In this document: one piece after another, positions 40,837 through 48,350 of the stretch
Layout: each line of letters starts with the position of its first letter
Numbering within the stretch: position 1 is the first letter of the stretch
Source of the DNA: G965215145 sp965215145
GTDB taxonomy: Bacteria > Bacteroidota > Rhodothermia > Rhodothermales > JANQRZ01
DNA length: 64,000 nucleotides
Direction of reading: 5' to 3'
NCBI GenBank assembly: GCA_965215145.1
Contig: OZ244038.1
Location: 3,038,001 to 3,102,000, forward strand
Program-made: the position numbers and the translations under genes
The notes under the pieces: generated by a model
Databases searched by the model: none
What the model was told of the DNA's origin: nothing
Seen by the model: only the letters and a program-made list of their open reading frames with translations

Positions 40837-41873
40837 CCGCCATGCTCTCGCACCGCCTCGGCACCGCCGCCCTCGCTCTCACTCTCGCCTTTGCCGCTAC
40901 CGGCTGTGACCTCCTCGGCGCCGAAGGAGGAAATCAGCCTGGTGACGAGCCCGGACCGGAGCCCACCGACGTGGCGCCCGGCTACCCCGTCGTGATCGAC
41001 GGGCGCTGGGGGTTCGTGGACGCGGCCGGCGCCATGCGGATCGAGCCGCGGTTCGACGCGGCCGAGGATTTTTCTGACGGGATGGCCGCCGTCCGCGTCG
41101 GGCCGTTCTGGGGGTACGTCGACGCCGACGGCCGCACGGCGGTCGAGCCGCAGTTCGACTTCGCCGGGGCGTTCGGCGACGGGCTCGCGCCCGTCCGCGC
41201 CGGCGCGGCGTGGGGCTACGCTGACGCGAGCGGCGCGCTCGTGGCCCCCGCCGACTACGACGCAGCCCGGCCGTTCTCCGACGGGCTCGGCGCGGTGAAG
41301 TCGGGGTTCACATGGGGGTTCGTGGACGCCACGGGCGCCGTCGCCATCGAGCCGCAGTACGCCGTCGTCGGGGATTTCTCCGAGGGCCGCGCCGCGGTCG
41401 AGACGACGGACGGGTGGGGCTACCTCGACGCGAGCGGCGCGCTCGCCATCCCCGCGCAGTACGCCGCCGCCGGCCCCTTCAGCGACGGGCTCGCCGCCGT
41501 CCAGATCGGCGACCGCTGGGGGTACGTCGACGCCGACGGCGCCATCGCCATCAACCCGCTCTTCCGCGAAGCCGGTGCCTACGCCGAGGGGCTCGCGCCC
41601 GTCCGAATCGAGGAGCGCTGGGGGTTCGTGGACCGCGCCGGCGCCGAGGTGATCCGGCCGCAGTTCGACGAGGCCGGCGCGTGCCGGGAGGGCCGGGCGC
41701 CCGTCCGCCTCGGCGAGCGCTGGACGTACCTGGACTGCGGGAGCGGACGGATCATCACCGCCCCGCGCTTCACGGCGGCCCTCCCCTTCCGCGGCATCGC
41801 CCGCGTCACGCTCGACGCCGAGGTCGGCTACGTCAGCCGCGACGGTGACTTCGTGTGGCTCCCGACCGAGTAG
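40833..41873 (+). CDS. WG-repeat lipoprotein, 346 aa
   Basis: Lipoprotein signal MTAMLSHRLGTAALALTLAFAATGCDLLG (lipobox ATGC). The mature protein is a run of about eight WG units of roughly 36 residues, such as GRWGFVDAAGAMRIEPRF, FWGYVDADGRTAVEPQFDF, RWGYVDADGAIAINPLF. The last unit (RWTYLDCGSGRII) is degenerate. WG repeats form beta-rich scaffolds of unknown role. The start overlaps the DUF1501 stop by four bases, which suggests translational coupling with that secreted protein. Confidence 0.87.
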   Translation: MTAMLSHRLGTAALALTLAFAATGCDLLGAEGGNQPGDEPGPEPTDVAPGYPVVIDGRWGFVDAAGAMRIEPRFDAAEDFSDGMAAVRVGPFWGYVDADGRTAVEPQFDFAGAFGDGLAPVRAGAAWGYADASGALVAPADYDAARPFSDGLGAVKSGFTWGFVDATGAVAIEPQYAVVGDFSEGRAAVETTDGWGYLDASGALAIPAQYAAAGPFSDGLAAVQIGDRWGYVDADGAIAINPLFREAGAYAEGLAPVRIEERWGFVDRAGAEVIRPQFDEAGACREGRAPVRLGERWTYLDCGSGRIITAPRFTAALPFRGIARVTLDAEVGYVSRDGDFVWLPTE

Positions 41874-41911
41874 ACCACCCCCACCCGTCCCATGTGTCAA
41901 TCCTGCCTGCT

Positions 41912-42931
41912 ATGCGCCTCCCGCTGCTCCTCCTCGCCGGCCTCCTCGCCGGGCTCCTCCTCGCCGGATGCGACGCCGCCTCCGAAGGCTCCGAGCCCGA
42001 CGGCCCCGTTGAGCCTCCCGGCGCTCGCCTCTTCCCCGTCGAGCGCGGCGGGGACTGGGGCTACATCGACGTCTCCGGCCGCGTCGCCATCGAGCCGCAG
42101 TACAACGACGCCCGCCCCTTCGCCGCCGGCCTCGGCCCCGTCTTCTACTGGCGCGACGGGAGCTGGTGGGGGTTCGTAGACGCCGACGGGCAGCTCGCCT
42201 TCGAGCTCCCGGTGAACGAGGCGCACCCCTTCTCCGACGGCCTCGCCCGCGTCCGCGCGAACGGGCGCTGGGGCTTCGTGGACGCCGAGGGCGGCTGGAC
42301 GATCAACCCCTACCTCCACGCCGCTGGCGACTTCGCCGACGGCCGCGCCCGCGCCAAGCTCGACGGGCGCTGGGGGATCGTCGACCGGAGCGGCGCCTTC
42401 GTCCTGGAGCCCACCTACTCCGAGCTCGGCGAGTTCGCGGAGGGGCTGGCGCGGTTCGAGGAGGACGGGAAGTACGGTTTCCTCGACGCCGAGGGCGCCG
42501 TGGCGATCCCCGCGCAGTTCGACGAGGCCCGCGCCTTCTCCGAGGGGCGCGCGGCGGTCAAGGTCGGGGAGCAGTGGGGCTACGTCGGGCCCGACGGCCG
42601 GTTCGTCCTCAGCCCCCGGTTCATCAGCGCGGGCGACTTCGGCGGGGGGCTCGCGCCGGTCCGCACGGGGAACCAGTGGGAGTACGTGGACGAGGACGGG
42701 GAGCGCGTGATCGAGCCGGCGTTCGATGACGCCCGCGGGTTCCACGAGGGCCGCGCGGCGGTGCGGGTGGACTCGCTCTGGGGCTTCATCCGCCCCGGCG
42801 GCGGCTTCGCCCGCAGCCCCGCGTTCACGAGGGCCGAAGACTTCGACGGCGGGCTCGCGCAGGTCTGGCTCGGCGAGCGGATGGGCTACCTCGACGCCGG
42901 CGGCGACTACGCCTGGTACCCAGACGAGTAG
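41912..42931 (+). CDS. WG-repeat lipoprotein, 339 aa (paralogue)
   Basis: Signal MRLPLLLLAGLLAGLLLAGCDAASEG with lipobox AGC. About nine WG-type units follow (DWGYIDVSGRVAIEPQY, WWGFVDADGQLAFELP, KYGFLDAEGAVAIPAQFDEA, QWGYVGPDGRFVLSP), some with W or G replaced. It lies 38 bases after its paralogue and is the last gene of the DUF1800-DUF1501-WG-WG group; a strong hairpin follows. The function is unknown. Confidence 0.87.
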   Translation: MRLPLLLLAGLLAGLLLAGCDAASEGSEPDGPVEPPGARLFPVERGGDWGYIDVSGRVAIEPQYNDARPFAAGLGPVFYWRDGSWWGFVDADGQLAFELPVNEAHPFSDGLARVRANGRWGFVDAEGGWTINPYLHAAGDFADGRARAKLDGRWGIVDRSGAFVLEPTYSELGEFAEGLARFEEDGKYGFLDAEGAVAIPAQFDEARAFSEGRAAVKVGEQWGYVGPDGRFVLSPRFISAGDFGGGLAPVRTGNQWEYVDEDGERVIEPAFDDARGFHEGRAAVRVDSLWGFIRPGGGFARSPAFTRAEDFDGGLAQVWLGERMGYLDAGGDYAWYPDE

Positions 42932-42957
42932 GCTCCCGCGCTCGGAGCCCGCTCTAG

Positions 42958-42989
42958 GAGGGGACGCCGCCATCGTGCGGCGTCCCCTC
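42958..42989 (+). terminator. Terminator after the WG-repeat genes
   Basis: Perfect 13-bp arms GAGGGGACGCCGC/GCGGCGTCCCCTC around a 6-base loop, 27 bases after the stop, followed by TGTCCTGTCC. It is GC-rich with a weak T-tail. Confidence 0.65.
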
Positions 42990-43283
42990 TGTCCTGTCCG
43001 CTCGGTTCGGGTCCGGAGGCTCCTCAGCAGACAGCAGTCGCTCGTCTGAGTACCCGAGATCCGGCGGCGCACACGTCTCTCAAGGCCGCACGGGTGGCCC
43101 CGTGGAATCCCCGAATGGGGGCCCGTGGCGCCCCTCATCCGGACCACATGTAATCCTCACCACACCATCAGAGGGCGCCGCTGTCTCCCGGCCGATACAT
43201 GTCTTAGCGTTGGAGCGCAGAGCCCGTTATGCGCGCTGCGCTTCAGTCACTACCCCCCCCCACCCCCACCGCCTGCTCAACAC
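42990..43283. other. Intergenic region upstream of the pectinacetylesterase-like gene
   Basis: About 290 bases with no gene recognised. It includes small inverted repeats (CCCC-GAAT-GGGG near 43115) and a C-run just before the ATG. TAGCGTTG near 43205 differs by one base from the TAnnTTTG -7 consensus, but the distance to the ATG (over 70 bases) makes it uncertain. Confidence 0.35.
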
Positions 43284-44501
43284 ATGACTCGCGTCATCAT
43301 CCTCGCCCTGACTCTCAGCTTCGCCCTCACAGCCTGTGACCAAGCCCTACCCGAGGAGCCCGAAGTGGCCGCCCTCGGAGACCCCGCACTCCTCAGCGCT
43401 CCCGACGCCCCCCCACCTGCGTTGACGTTGAGTACCGCGAATACAGGCGCCGTGGGGGACTGGGAATACGTCGAGGTCCCGGGCATGGAGTGCCGCCAAG
43501 AGGGGCCGGACGGAACCCGCCAAACCGGGCTTTATGTCCGGCGGGCGACCGCTCAGAGCCCGAACGCGGACAAGCTCCTGATCCACCTCAGAGGCGGCGG
43601 GTCGTGCCACAACCCGGCGACGTGCGAGCGGAACTCCGAGTACATGGGGGAGCGAGGCGTCGGCCCGTTCTCTACTAGCTATGGTGACCAGGGCATGTTC
43701 CTCGACCTCGACACCAACCCGTTCTATGGATGGAACGCCGTCCACGTCCCCAACTGCACGGGGGACAACCACCTCGGGACGAATCCGAACGGGTTCGTCC
43801 CCGGCGTCGGGCCGCAGAACTTCGTGGGCGCGTCGAACATAGACGCCGCCCTCGCGTGGTTCCACACCCAGGGTGCCCGGCGCGCCAGCCAAGTCGCCGT
43901 CGTCGGCACCTCGTCGGGCGCGATGGGGATCACGCATCACGTCACCCGGTTCCGCGAGGCGTTTCCCAACTCCCGGCTCGCCATCATCTCGGACTCCGGC
44001 ATCCTTCCCGAGACCGACGAGGTCCTCCATGACAAAGTCCAGCTAGGCTGGGAGCTCCGATGGGGCAGCCGCGCCGCCGTCCAGGGCCCCTGCCGCTCCG
44101 TGTTCACCGAGGAGGGCGACGGGATGGAGTACCTCCTCACGTGCGCGATGGCGGAGCACCCCGAAGTCGCCGTGGCTTACATGGGACACCATGACGACTG
44201 GAGCCCCCGGATCCACTTCGGAGGCGGCAACCCCAACGCTCAGTGGGGCTGGAACCCGAAGTGGGGAGAGATGGGATGGCTCCTCCCCGTCGGGCTCACC
44301 CGGGCGGCGACGGTCGACTACGCCTCCCGGATCGCCGCCTTCCCGAACGGGACGGCCTACCTCTATCCGGGCGACCTCCACTCGACGGTGCTCTCGAACC
44401 GGCTCTACCACTACGAGACGGAGGGGCTTGCCGCGACCGACTGGATCCGGGCCCTCCTCAACTACACGCCGGGCGCTAACCTTCCGAGCGCCGGCCTCTG
44501 A
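43284..44501 (+). CDS. Pectinacetylesterase-family lipoprotein, 405 aa
   Basis: Signal MTRVIILALTLSFALTACDQA with lipobox LTAC. The family signature is clear: KLLIHLRGGGSCHNPATCERN (oxyanion Gly run), FYGWNAVHVPNCTGDNHLGTN, VAVVGTSSGAMGITHHVTRFREAFP (nucleophile Ser in GTSSG) and LYPGDLHSTVLSNRLYHYE (likely His). These are CE13-like alpha/beta hydrolases that deacetylate pectin or similar esters, or act as vtpJ-type proteins of unknown substrate. Several Cys could form disulphides. It stands alone, ahead of an SDR gene. Confidence 0.85.
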   Translation: MTRVIILALTLSFALTACDQALPEEPEVAALGDPALLSAPDAPPPALTLSTANTGAVGDWEYVEVPGMECRQEGPDGTRQTGLYVRRATAQSPNADKLLIHLRGGGSCHNPATCERNSEYMGERGVGPFSTSYGDQGMFLDLDTNPFYGWNAVHVPNCTGDNHLGTNPNGFVPGVGPQNFVGASNIDAALAWFHTQGARRASQVAVVGTSSGAMGITHHVTRFREAFPNSRLAIISDSGILPETDEVLHDKVQLGWELRWGSRAAVQGPCRSVFTEEGDGMEYLLTCAMAEHPEVAVAYMGHHDDWSPRIHFGGGNPNAQWGWNPKWGEMGWLLPVGLTRAATVDYASRIAAFPNGTAYLYPGDLHSTVLSNRLYHYETEGLAATDWIRALLNYTPGANLPSAGL

Positions 44502-44515
44502 GGCCCCCTCCGGAG

Positions 44516-44588
44516 AGGGGGATGAGGGGAACCTTTCGGCGGGCTGGCCGAGCAACGGAGCCCGCCCGAAGTTCCTCCTCATCCCCCT
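44516..44588. repeat. Long imperfect inverted repeat ahead of the SDR gene
   Basis: Two 30-base arms (44516-44545, starting AGGGGGATGAGG, and 44559-44588, ending CCTCATCCCCCT) are complementary over most of their length around a 13-base loop. The second arm ends 4 bases before the ATG at 44593, so the folded RNA would cover the ribosome landing site. It could also serve as a terminator for the upstream gene. Confidence 0.65.
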
Positions 44589-44592
44589 TCTC

Positions 44593-45393
44593 ATGGATCT
44601 CGGCATCGAAGGCCGCGCCGCCGTCGTCACCGGCGCGGCCGGCGGCATGGGCATGGAGACGGCCCGCCTCCTCCTCGACGAGGGCGCCCGCGTCCTCCTC
44701 ACCGACAAGAACGAGGGCGAGCTCCGCCTCACCGCGAAGCTCCTCGGCGGCGAGTCCGACCGGCTCCGCACCGTCGTCGCGGACCTCGTCTCCCAGGCCG
44801 GCGCCGACGCGGTGAAGGCCGCCACCGCCTGGGACGTCGACATCCTCGTCCACACCGCCGGCATCACCGGCGCGAAGGGGGACCCGCTCCGGGACATCTC
44901 CGAGGACGACTGGATGGAGGCGTGGCAGAACGACATGATGTCCGGCGTCCGCGTCGCCAAGACGTTCATCCCACCGATGTTGGAGCGTGGGTGGGGCCGC
45001 GCCGTCTACGTCACGAGCGAGAACGCGACGCAGCCGTACTCCGACGAGGTCGTCTACAACGCGGCGAAGGCGGCCGTGCTCACGTTCGTCAAGGGGATGG
45101 CGCAGGAGTACGCCCCACAGGGCGTCCTCGTCAACGCCGTCGCCCCGGCCTTCATCGCGACGGACATGACGGACAAGATGATGAAGAAGCGGGCGCGCGA
45201 GCGGGGAACGGACATGGAGGAGGCCATCGACAGCTTCCTGGAGGAGGAGCGCCCCCACCTCGTCCTCGACCGCCGCGGGCGGCCCGAGGAGGTCGCCGCC
45301 GTGATCGCGTTCCTGTGCTCTGAGCGGGCCAGCTTCGTCGTCGGCGCGAACTGGCGCGTCGACGGCGGCTCGGTCCTCTCGATCGACACGTGA
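44593..45393 (+). CDS. SDR-family oxidoreductase, 266 aa
   Basis: Classical short-chain dehydrogenase: VVTGAAGGMGMETARLLLDEGARVLLTDKN (TGxxxGxG cofactor loop), DILVHTAGITG (NAG-like), VYVTSENATQPYSDEVVYNAAKAAVLTFVKGMAQEYAPQGVLVNAVAPAFI (catalytic Ser, YxxxK and the PG-like substrate loop) and a C-terminal FVVGANWRVDGGSV. The Asp in LLTDKN suggests NAD(H) preference. The substrate is not evident. It overlaps the next gene, an alpha/beta hydrolase, by four bases (GTGA). Confidence 0.9.
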   Translation: MDLGIEGRAAVVTGAAGGMGMETARLLLDEGARVLLTDKNEGELRLTAKLLGGESDRLRTVVADLVSQAGADAVKAATAWDVDILVHTAGITGAKGDPLRDISEDDWMEAWQNDMMSGVRVAKTFIPPMLERGWGRAVYVTSENATQPYSDEVVYNAAKAAVLTFVKGMAQEYAPQGVLVNAVAPAFIATDMTDKMMKKRARERGTDMEEAIDSFLEEERPHLVLDRRGRPEEVAAVIAFLCSERASFVVGANWRVDGGSVLSIDT

Positions 45394-46310
45394 GCCGGCT
45401 GGACAGGCTCGCCGCCGACGGCCCGTTCTCCGGGCGGGTCTCGTTCGGCGAGGTGGCCGAGCGGGTGCGGAACGCCGACCTCGGCGAGACGCCGGAGGCG
45501 ATGCGCGCCGGGTTCGCCCGTCTGGTCCTCGGTGACGGCGATGCCCGCCAGTCGCTGCCCGTCGGCAAGGCCCTCACGCTGGGTGGGGTCGAGGCGCTGC
45601 GCATCGCCCCACCCGACGATAGCACGGGGGGCCGCTGCGTCGTATGGTTCCACGGGGGCGGCTACGTGTTCGGCTCGCCAGAGACGCACTGGCGCCCCGC
45701 CGCCGACCTCGCCGCGCGGCTCGGCCTCCCGGTGGTCCTCCCCCGCTACCGGCTGGCACCGGAGCACCCGTGGCCGGCGCAACGGGACGACGCCCTCGCG
45801 GTCGTCCGTGCTTTACTGGACGGTGGGCGCACCGCAGCGCTGGTGGGTGACAGCGCCGGGGGGCACCTCGCCCTCGTCGCCGCCCTCGCCCTCGCGCGGG
45901 AGGAGCGGCCCGCCGCCGCGCTCGCCCTGTTCTCCCCGAACACCGACCGCACCGGCCTCAGCGACACGCGCGAGCCGAACACCCCGCGCGACCCGATGAA
46001 CGACGACGCGCAAGACCGCCGGCTGGCCCGGATGGCCTTCGGCGACCGGCCGGACGACGACCCCGAGGTCTCGCCCCTGCTCGCTGACCTCGCGCTGCTG
46101 CCGCCGGCGCACGTCGAGGTCGGGACGCGGGAGGTGCTGCTCGGCGACGCCCGCCTGCTCGCGGAGCGTGGCCGAGAGGCGGGCGCGGAGGTGTCGCTGC
46201 ACGTCGAGGAGGGGGCGTTCCACATGTGGCAGCTCTGGACGCCGTGGCTGCCGGAGGCCGGCGCCTCGCTGGAGCGCGTCGCCACGTTTCTCGAACGGCA
46301 CCTCGGGTAG
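45390..46310 (+). CDS. Alpha/beta hydrolase (hormone-sensitive-lipase-like family), 306 aa
   Basis: VVWFHGGGYVFGSPETH has the HGGG oxyanion motif (about residue 87), VLPRYRLAPEHPWPA follows as in HSL/GDXG esterases, and LVGDSAGGHLALVAA (about 150) holds the nucleophile. HVEVGTREVLLGDARLLAERGREAG and GAFHMWQLW supply the Asp and His. It starts at GTG 45390 and overlaps the SDR stop, so the two are co-translated and may act on one ester/alcohol substrate. Confidence 0.9.
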   Translation: MSRLDRLAADGPFSGRVSFGEVAERVRNADLGETPEAMRAGFARLVLGDGDARQSLPVGKALTLGGVEALRIAPPDDSTGGRCVVWFHGGGYVFGSPETHWRPAADLAARLGLPVVLPRYRLAPEHPWPAQRDDALAVVRALLDGGRTAALVGDSAGGHLALVAALALAREERPAAALALFSPNTDRTGLSDTREPNTPRDPMNDDAQDRRLARMAFGDRPDDDPEVSPLLADLALLPPAHVEVGTREVLLGDARLLAERGREAGAEVSLHVEEGAFHMWQLWTPWLPEAGASLERVATFLERHLG

Positions 46311-46331
46311 CGCCGGTCGGGTAGCGCCGGT
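46304..46331 (+). repeat. 14-bp tandem duplication over the hydrolase stop codon
   Basis: CGGGTAGCGCCGGT occurs twice in direct tandem, the first copy containing the TAG stop. The 14-base period equals two heptamers, as in the heptamer arrays elsewhere in the window. Confidence 0.8.
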
Positions 46332-46447
46332 ATCGACCGGGACTAGGGTGGAGGTTCCGTTCCGATAACTGGAGTTGTCGGGCCGGCGGGGTTGCATCTC
46401 CGGGGACGCGGCGTCTGAAGGGGTGTCCCTCCTTGACTCCCCGCCCC

Positions 46448-47869
46448 ATGACGAAGAGCCTCTCGTACCGCGACCTCGGCGTCCGCAGCGCCCGGATCAT
46501 CACCCTCCACGAGCCCGACGCCCGCGTCCGCAACGTCCCGGAGGCCGTGCTCCAAGACGTGTGGCGCCACCTCCGCTTCGACGCCGCCGGCCTCCGCACG
46601 ACGGCGGGGGAGCCCGTCGAGATCATCGACCCCGGCGCGCTCAACCGCGACGGCGGGCCGGACTTCTCGGCCGCCCACCTCGTCATCGGGGGGACCGAGT
46701 GGGTCGGAGACGTCGAGGTCCACCGGACGAGTGGGGAGTGGGCGCTCCACCGCCACGGCGACGACCCGAACTACGACCGCGTCGTGCTCCACGTCGTCTT
46801 CGCCACCGACCGCCACACGGGGCAACTGCGCCGGAGCGACGGGAGCGTGCTCCCCGAGGTCGTCCTCCTCCCCCGCCTTCAGGGCTCGCTGCGGGCCCTG
46901 CTCTACCGGTTCTTCGCGCAGCCGACGGCGGACTTCCCCTGCGCGCCGGAGTGGCCGCGCGTGCCGGAGGACACGAAGCGCGCGTGGGTCCAGCGGCTCG
47001 GGCGGCAGCGGCTCCGCCGGAAGGCCGCGGCCCTCGCCGTCGACTTCCTCGGCGACCCCGATCCGGACAGCGTCCTCTACCGCGCTGTGCTGCGGGGACT
47101 CGGCTACGCCAAGAACGCCGAGCCGATGGAGACCCTCGCGCAGCGCCTCCCGCTCCGCCGCCTCCGCGCCCTCCCCGACCGCCGCGACGTGGAGGCCGCG
47201 CTGCTGGGCACCGCCGGCCTCCTCCCAGAAGCCCCCGCCCTCCTCCAGGCCGACCGCGCGACGGCCGATTACGCGGCGGACCTCCGAGAGCGGTTCGAGC
47301 GCGTGCAGGCGGACGCCCCCGTCCCACCGATGAACGGCGTAGCGTGGCAGTTCTTCCGGCTCCGCCCGGCCAACTTCCCGACGCGGCGGCTCGCGCAGGC
47401 CGCTGCGCTCCTCGCCCCCGGCGGCCTCCTCCACCACGACCCCCTCGGCGGACTCCGGCACGCGCTCGACGCGCCGAAGCCGCTCCGCGCCCTCCGGGAG
47501 CTGCTGACCGCCGCCGAGCCTGACCCGTTCTGGCGCACCCACACCCGCCCCGAGACCCGCTGCCGCGAGGGCTCCGCCGCCCTCGGTCGCGCCCGCGCCG
47601 ACGTGCTCCTCGCCAACGCCGTGCTGCCGACGCTCCTCCTCGCCGCCGAGCAGGCCGAGGACACCGTGCGGGAGGACCGGGTGCTGGGCCTCTTCACCCG
47701 CCTCAAGCCTGGTCAGGACGAGACGACCCGCCGCTTCGCCCGCCACGGCTTCGAGCCGGCCGACGCGCTGGAGGCGCAGGGCCTCTACCGCCTCTACGGC
47801 GACTTCTGCACCGAGGGCCGCTGCCTCTCGTGCGCCATCGGCCAGGAACTGCTGAAGGCTGACGGGTGA
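46448..47869 (+). CDS. DUF2851 family protein, 473 aa
   Basis: VPEAVLQDVWRHLRFDAAGLRTTAGEPVEIIDPGALNRDGGPDFSAAHLVIGGTEWVGDVEVHRTSGEWALHRHGDDPNYDRVVLHVVF is the family hallmark, with the GDVEVH motif and paired His. It ends GLYRLYGDFCTEGRCLSCAIGQELL, with a conserved Cys cluster. DUF2851 is widespread in Bacteroidota and its role is unknown. The N-terminal part recalls PD-(D/E)XK nuclease-like folds, but that is inference. ATG at 46448 is chosen over a TTG 15 bases earlier. Confidence 0.88.
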   Translation: MTKSLSYRDLGVRSARIITLHEPDARVRNVPEAVLQDVWRHLRFDAAGLRTTAGEPVEIIDPGALNRDGGPDFSAAHLVIGGTEWVGDVEVHRTSGEWALHRHGDDPNYDRVVLHVVFATDRHTGQLRRSDGSVLPEVVLLPRLQGSLRALLYRFFAQPTADFPCAPEWPRVPEDTKRAWVQRLGRQRLRRKAAALAVDFLGDPDPDSVLYRAVLRGLGYAKNAEPMETLAQRLPLRRLRALPDRRDVEAALLGTAGLLPEAPALLQADRATADYAADLRERFERVQADAPVPPMNGVAWQFFRLRPANFPTRRLAQAAALLAPGGLLHHDPLGGLRHALDAPKPLRALRELLTAAEPDPFWRTHTRPETRCREGSAALGRARADVLLANAVLPTLLLAAEQAEDTVREDRVLGLFTRLKPGQDETTRRFARHGFEPADALEAQGLYRLYGDFCTEGRCLSCAIGQELLKADG

Positions 47870-47872
47870 GCC

Positions 47873-47959
47873 GTGGGGGCGCAGCGCGCTGTGCCCCTGC
47901 GTGTACCGGTGGAGGGCGCAGCGCCAGCCCTGCACCGGGCGCGATGTATCGCGCCCCTA
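47873..47959. repeat. Short GTAGGGGCG palindrome, copy 4, with a degraded neighbour
   Basis: The clear copy at 47936-47959 has arms GGGCGCGAT/ATCGCGCCC followed by CCTAC. A degraded copy, GGGGCGCAGC-GC-GCTGTGCCCC (one mismatch), lies at about 47876-47897. Both are in the 166-base gap between the DUF2851 and ABM genes. Confidence 0.65.
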
Positions 47960-48000
47960 CGGGTGCTTCGTTGGTCGGTAGCTTTTCTGGTTTTGCTTCC

Positions 48001-48035
48001 ATCCCCCATCCCCCATCCCCCATCCCCCATCCCCC
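48001..48035 (+). repeat. 7-bp tandem repeat abutting a start codon
   Basis: ATCCCCC is repeated five times without change and runs directly into the ATG at 48036. A change in copy number by slippage would move the start codon relative to upstream signals in 7-base steps. No complementary arm is seen here, unlike the other heptamer sites. Confidence 0.9.
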
Positions 48036-48350
48036 ATGCTCGTCCGCACCGTCCGCATGACCCTCCGGCCCGACGCCGTCGACGCCTTCCTCGGCATGTT
48101 CCGCGAGGCGGCGCCGAGGATCCGCGCCTCCGAGGGGTGCCGGCACCTCGAGCTGTGGGAGGACGCCCGCTTCCCCAACGTCGTCACCACCTACAGCATC
48201 TGGAAACGGGCCGAGGACCTCGAAGCGTACCGGCAGGGCGAGCTGTTCCAGGCGACGTGGGCGCGGACGAAGCGGTGGTTCGCCGCCGCACCCGTCGCGC
48301 ACAGCCAGCACGTGCGGGTAGGTGCGGGTGAGACCGAGGGGCCCGCTTAG
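48036..48350 (+). CDS. ABM-domain (antibiotic biosynthesis monooxygenase-like) protein, 104 aa
   Basis: VRTVRMTLRPDAVDAFLGMFREAAPRIRASEGCRHLELWEDARFPNVVTTYSIWKRAEDLEAYRQGELFQATWARTK shows the ferredoxin-like ABM fold, including HLELWED and the FxxTW segment. Such dimeric proteins act as cofactor-free monooxygenases, haem-degrading enzymes or small-molecule-binding proteins; the activity is not predictable here. Its stop overlaps the 3' end of the convergent TonB-dependent receptor gene by four bases. Confidence 0.82.
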   Translation: MLVRTVRMTLRPDAVDAFLGMFREAAPRIRASEGCRHLELWEDARFPNVVTTYSIWKRAEDLEAYRQGELFQATWARTKRWFAAAPVAHSQHVRVGAGETEGPA

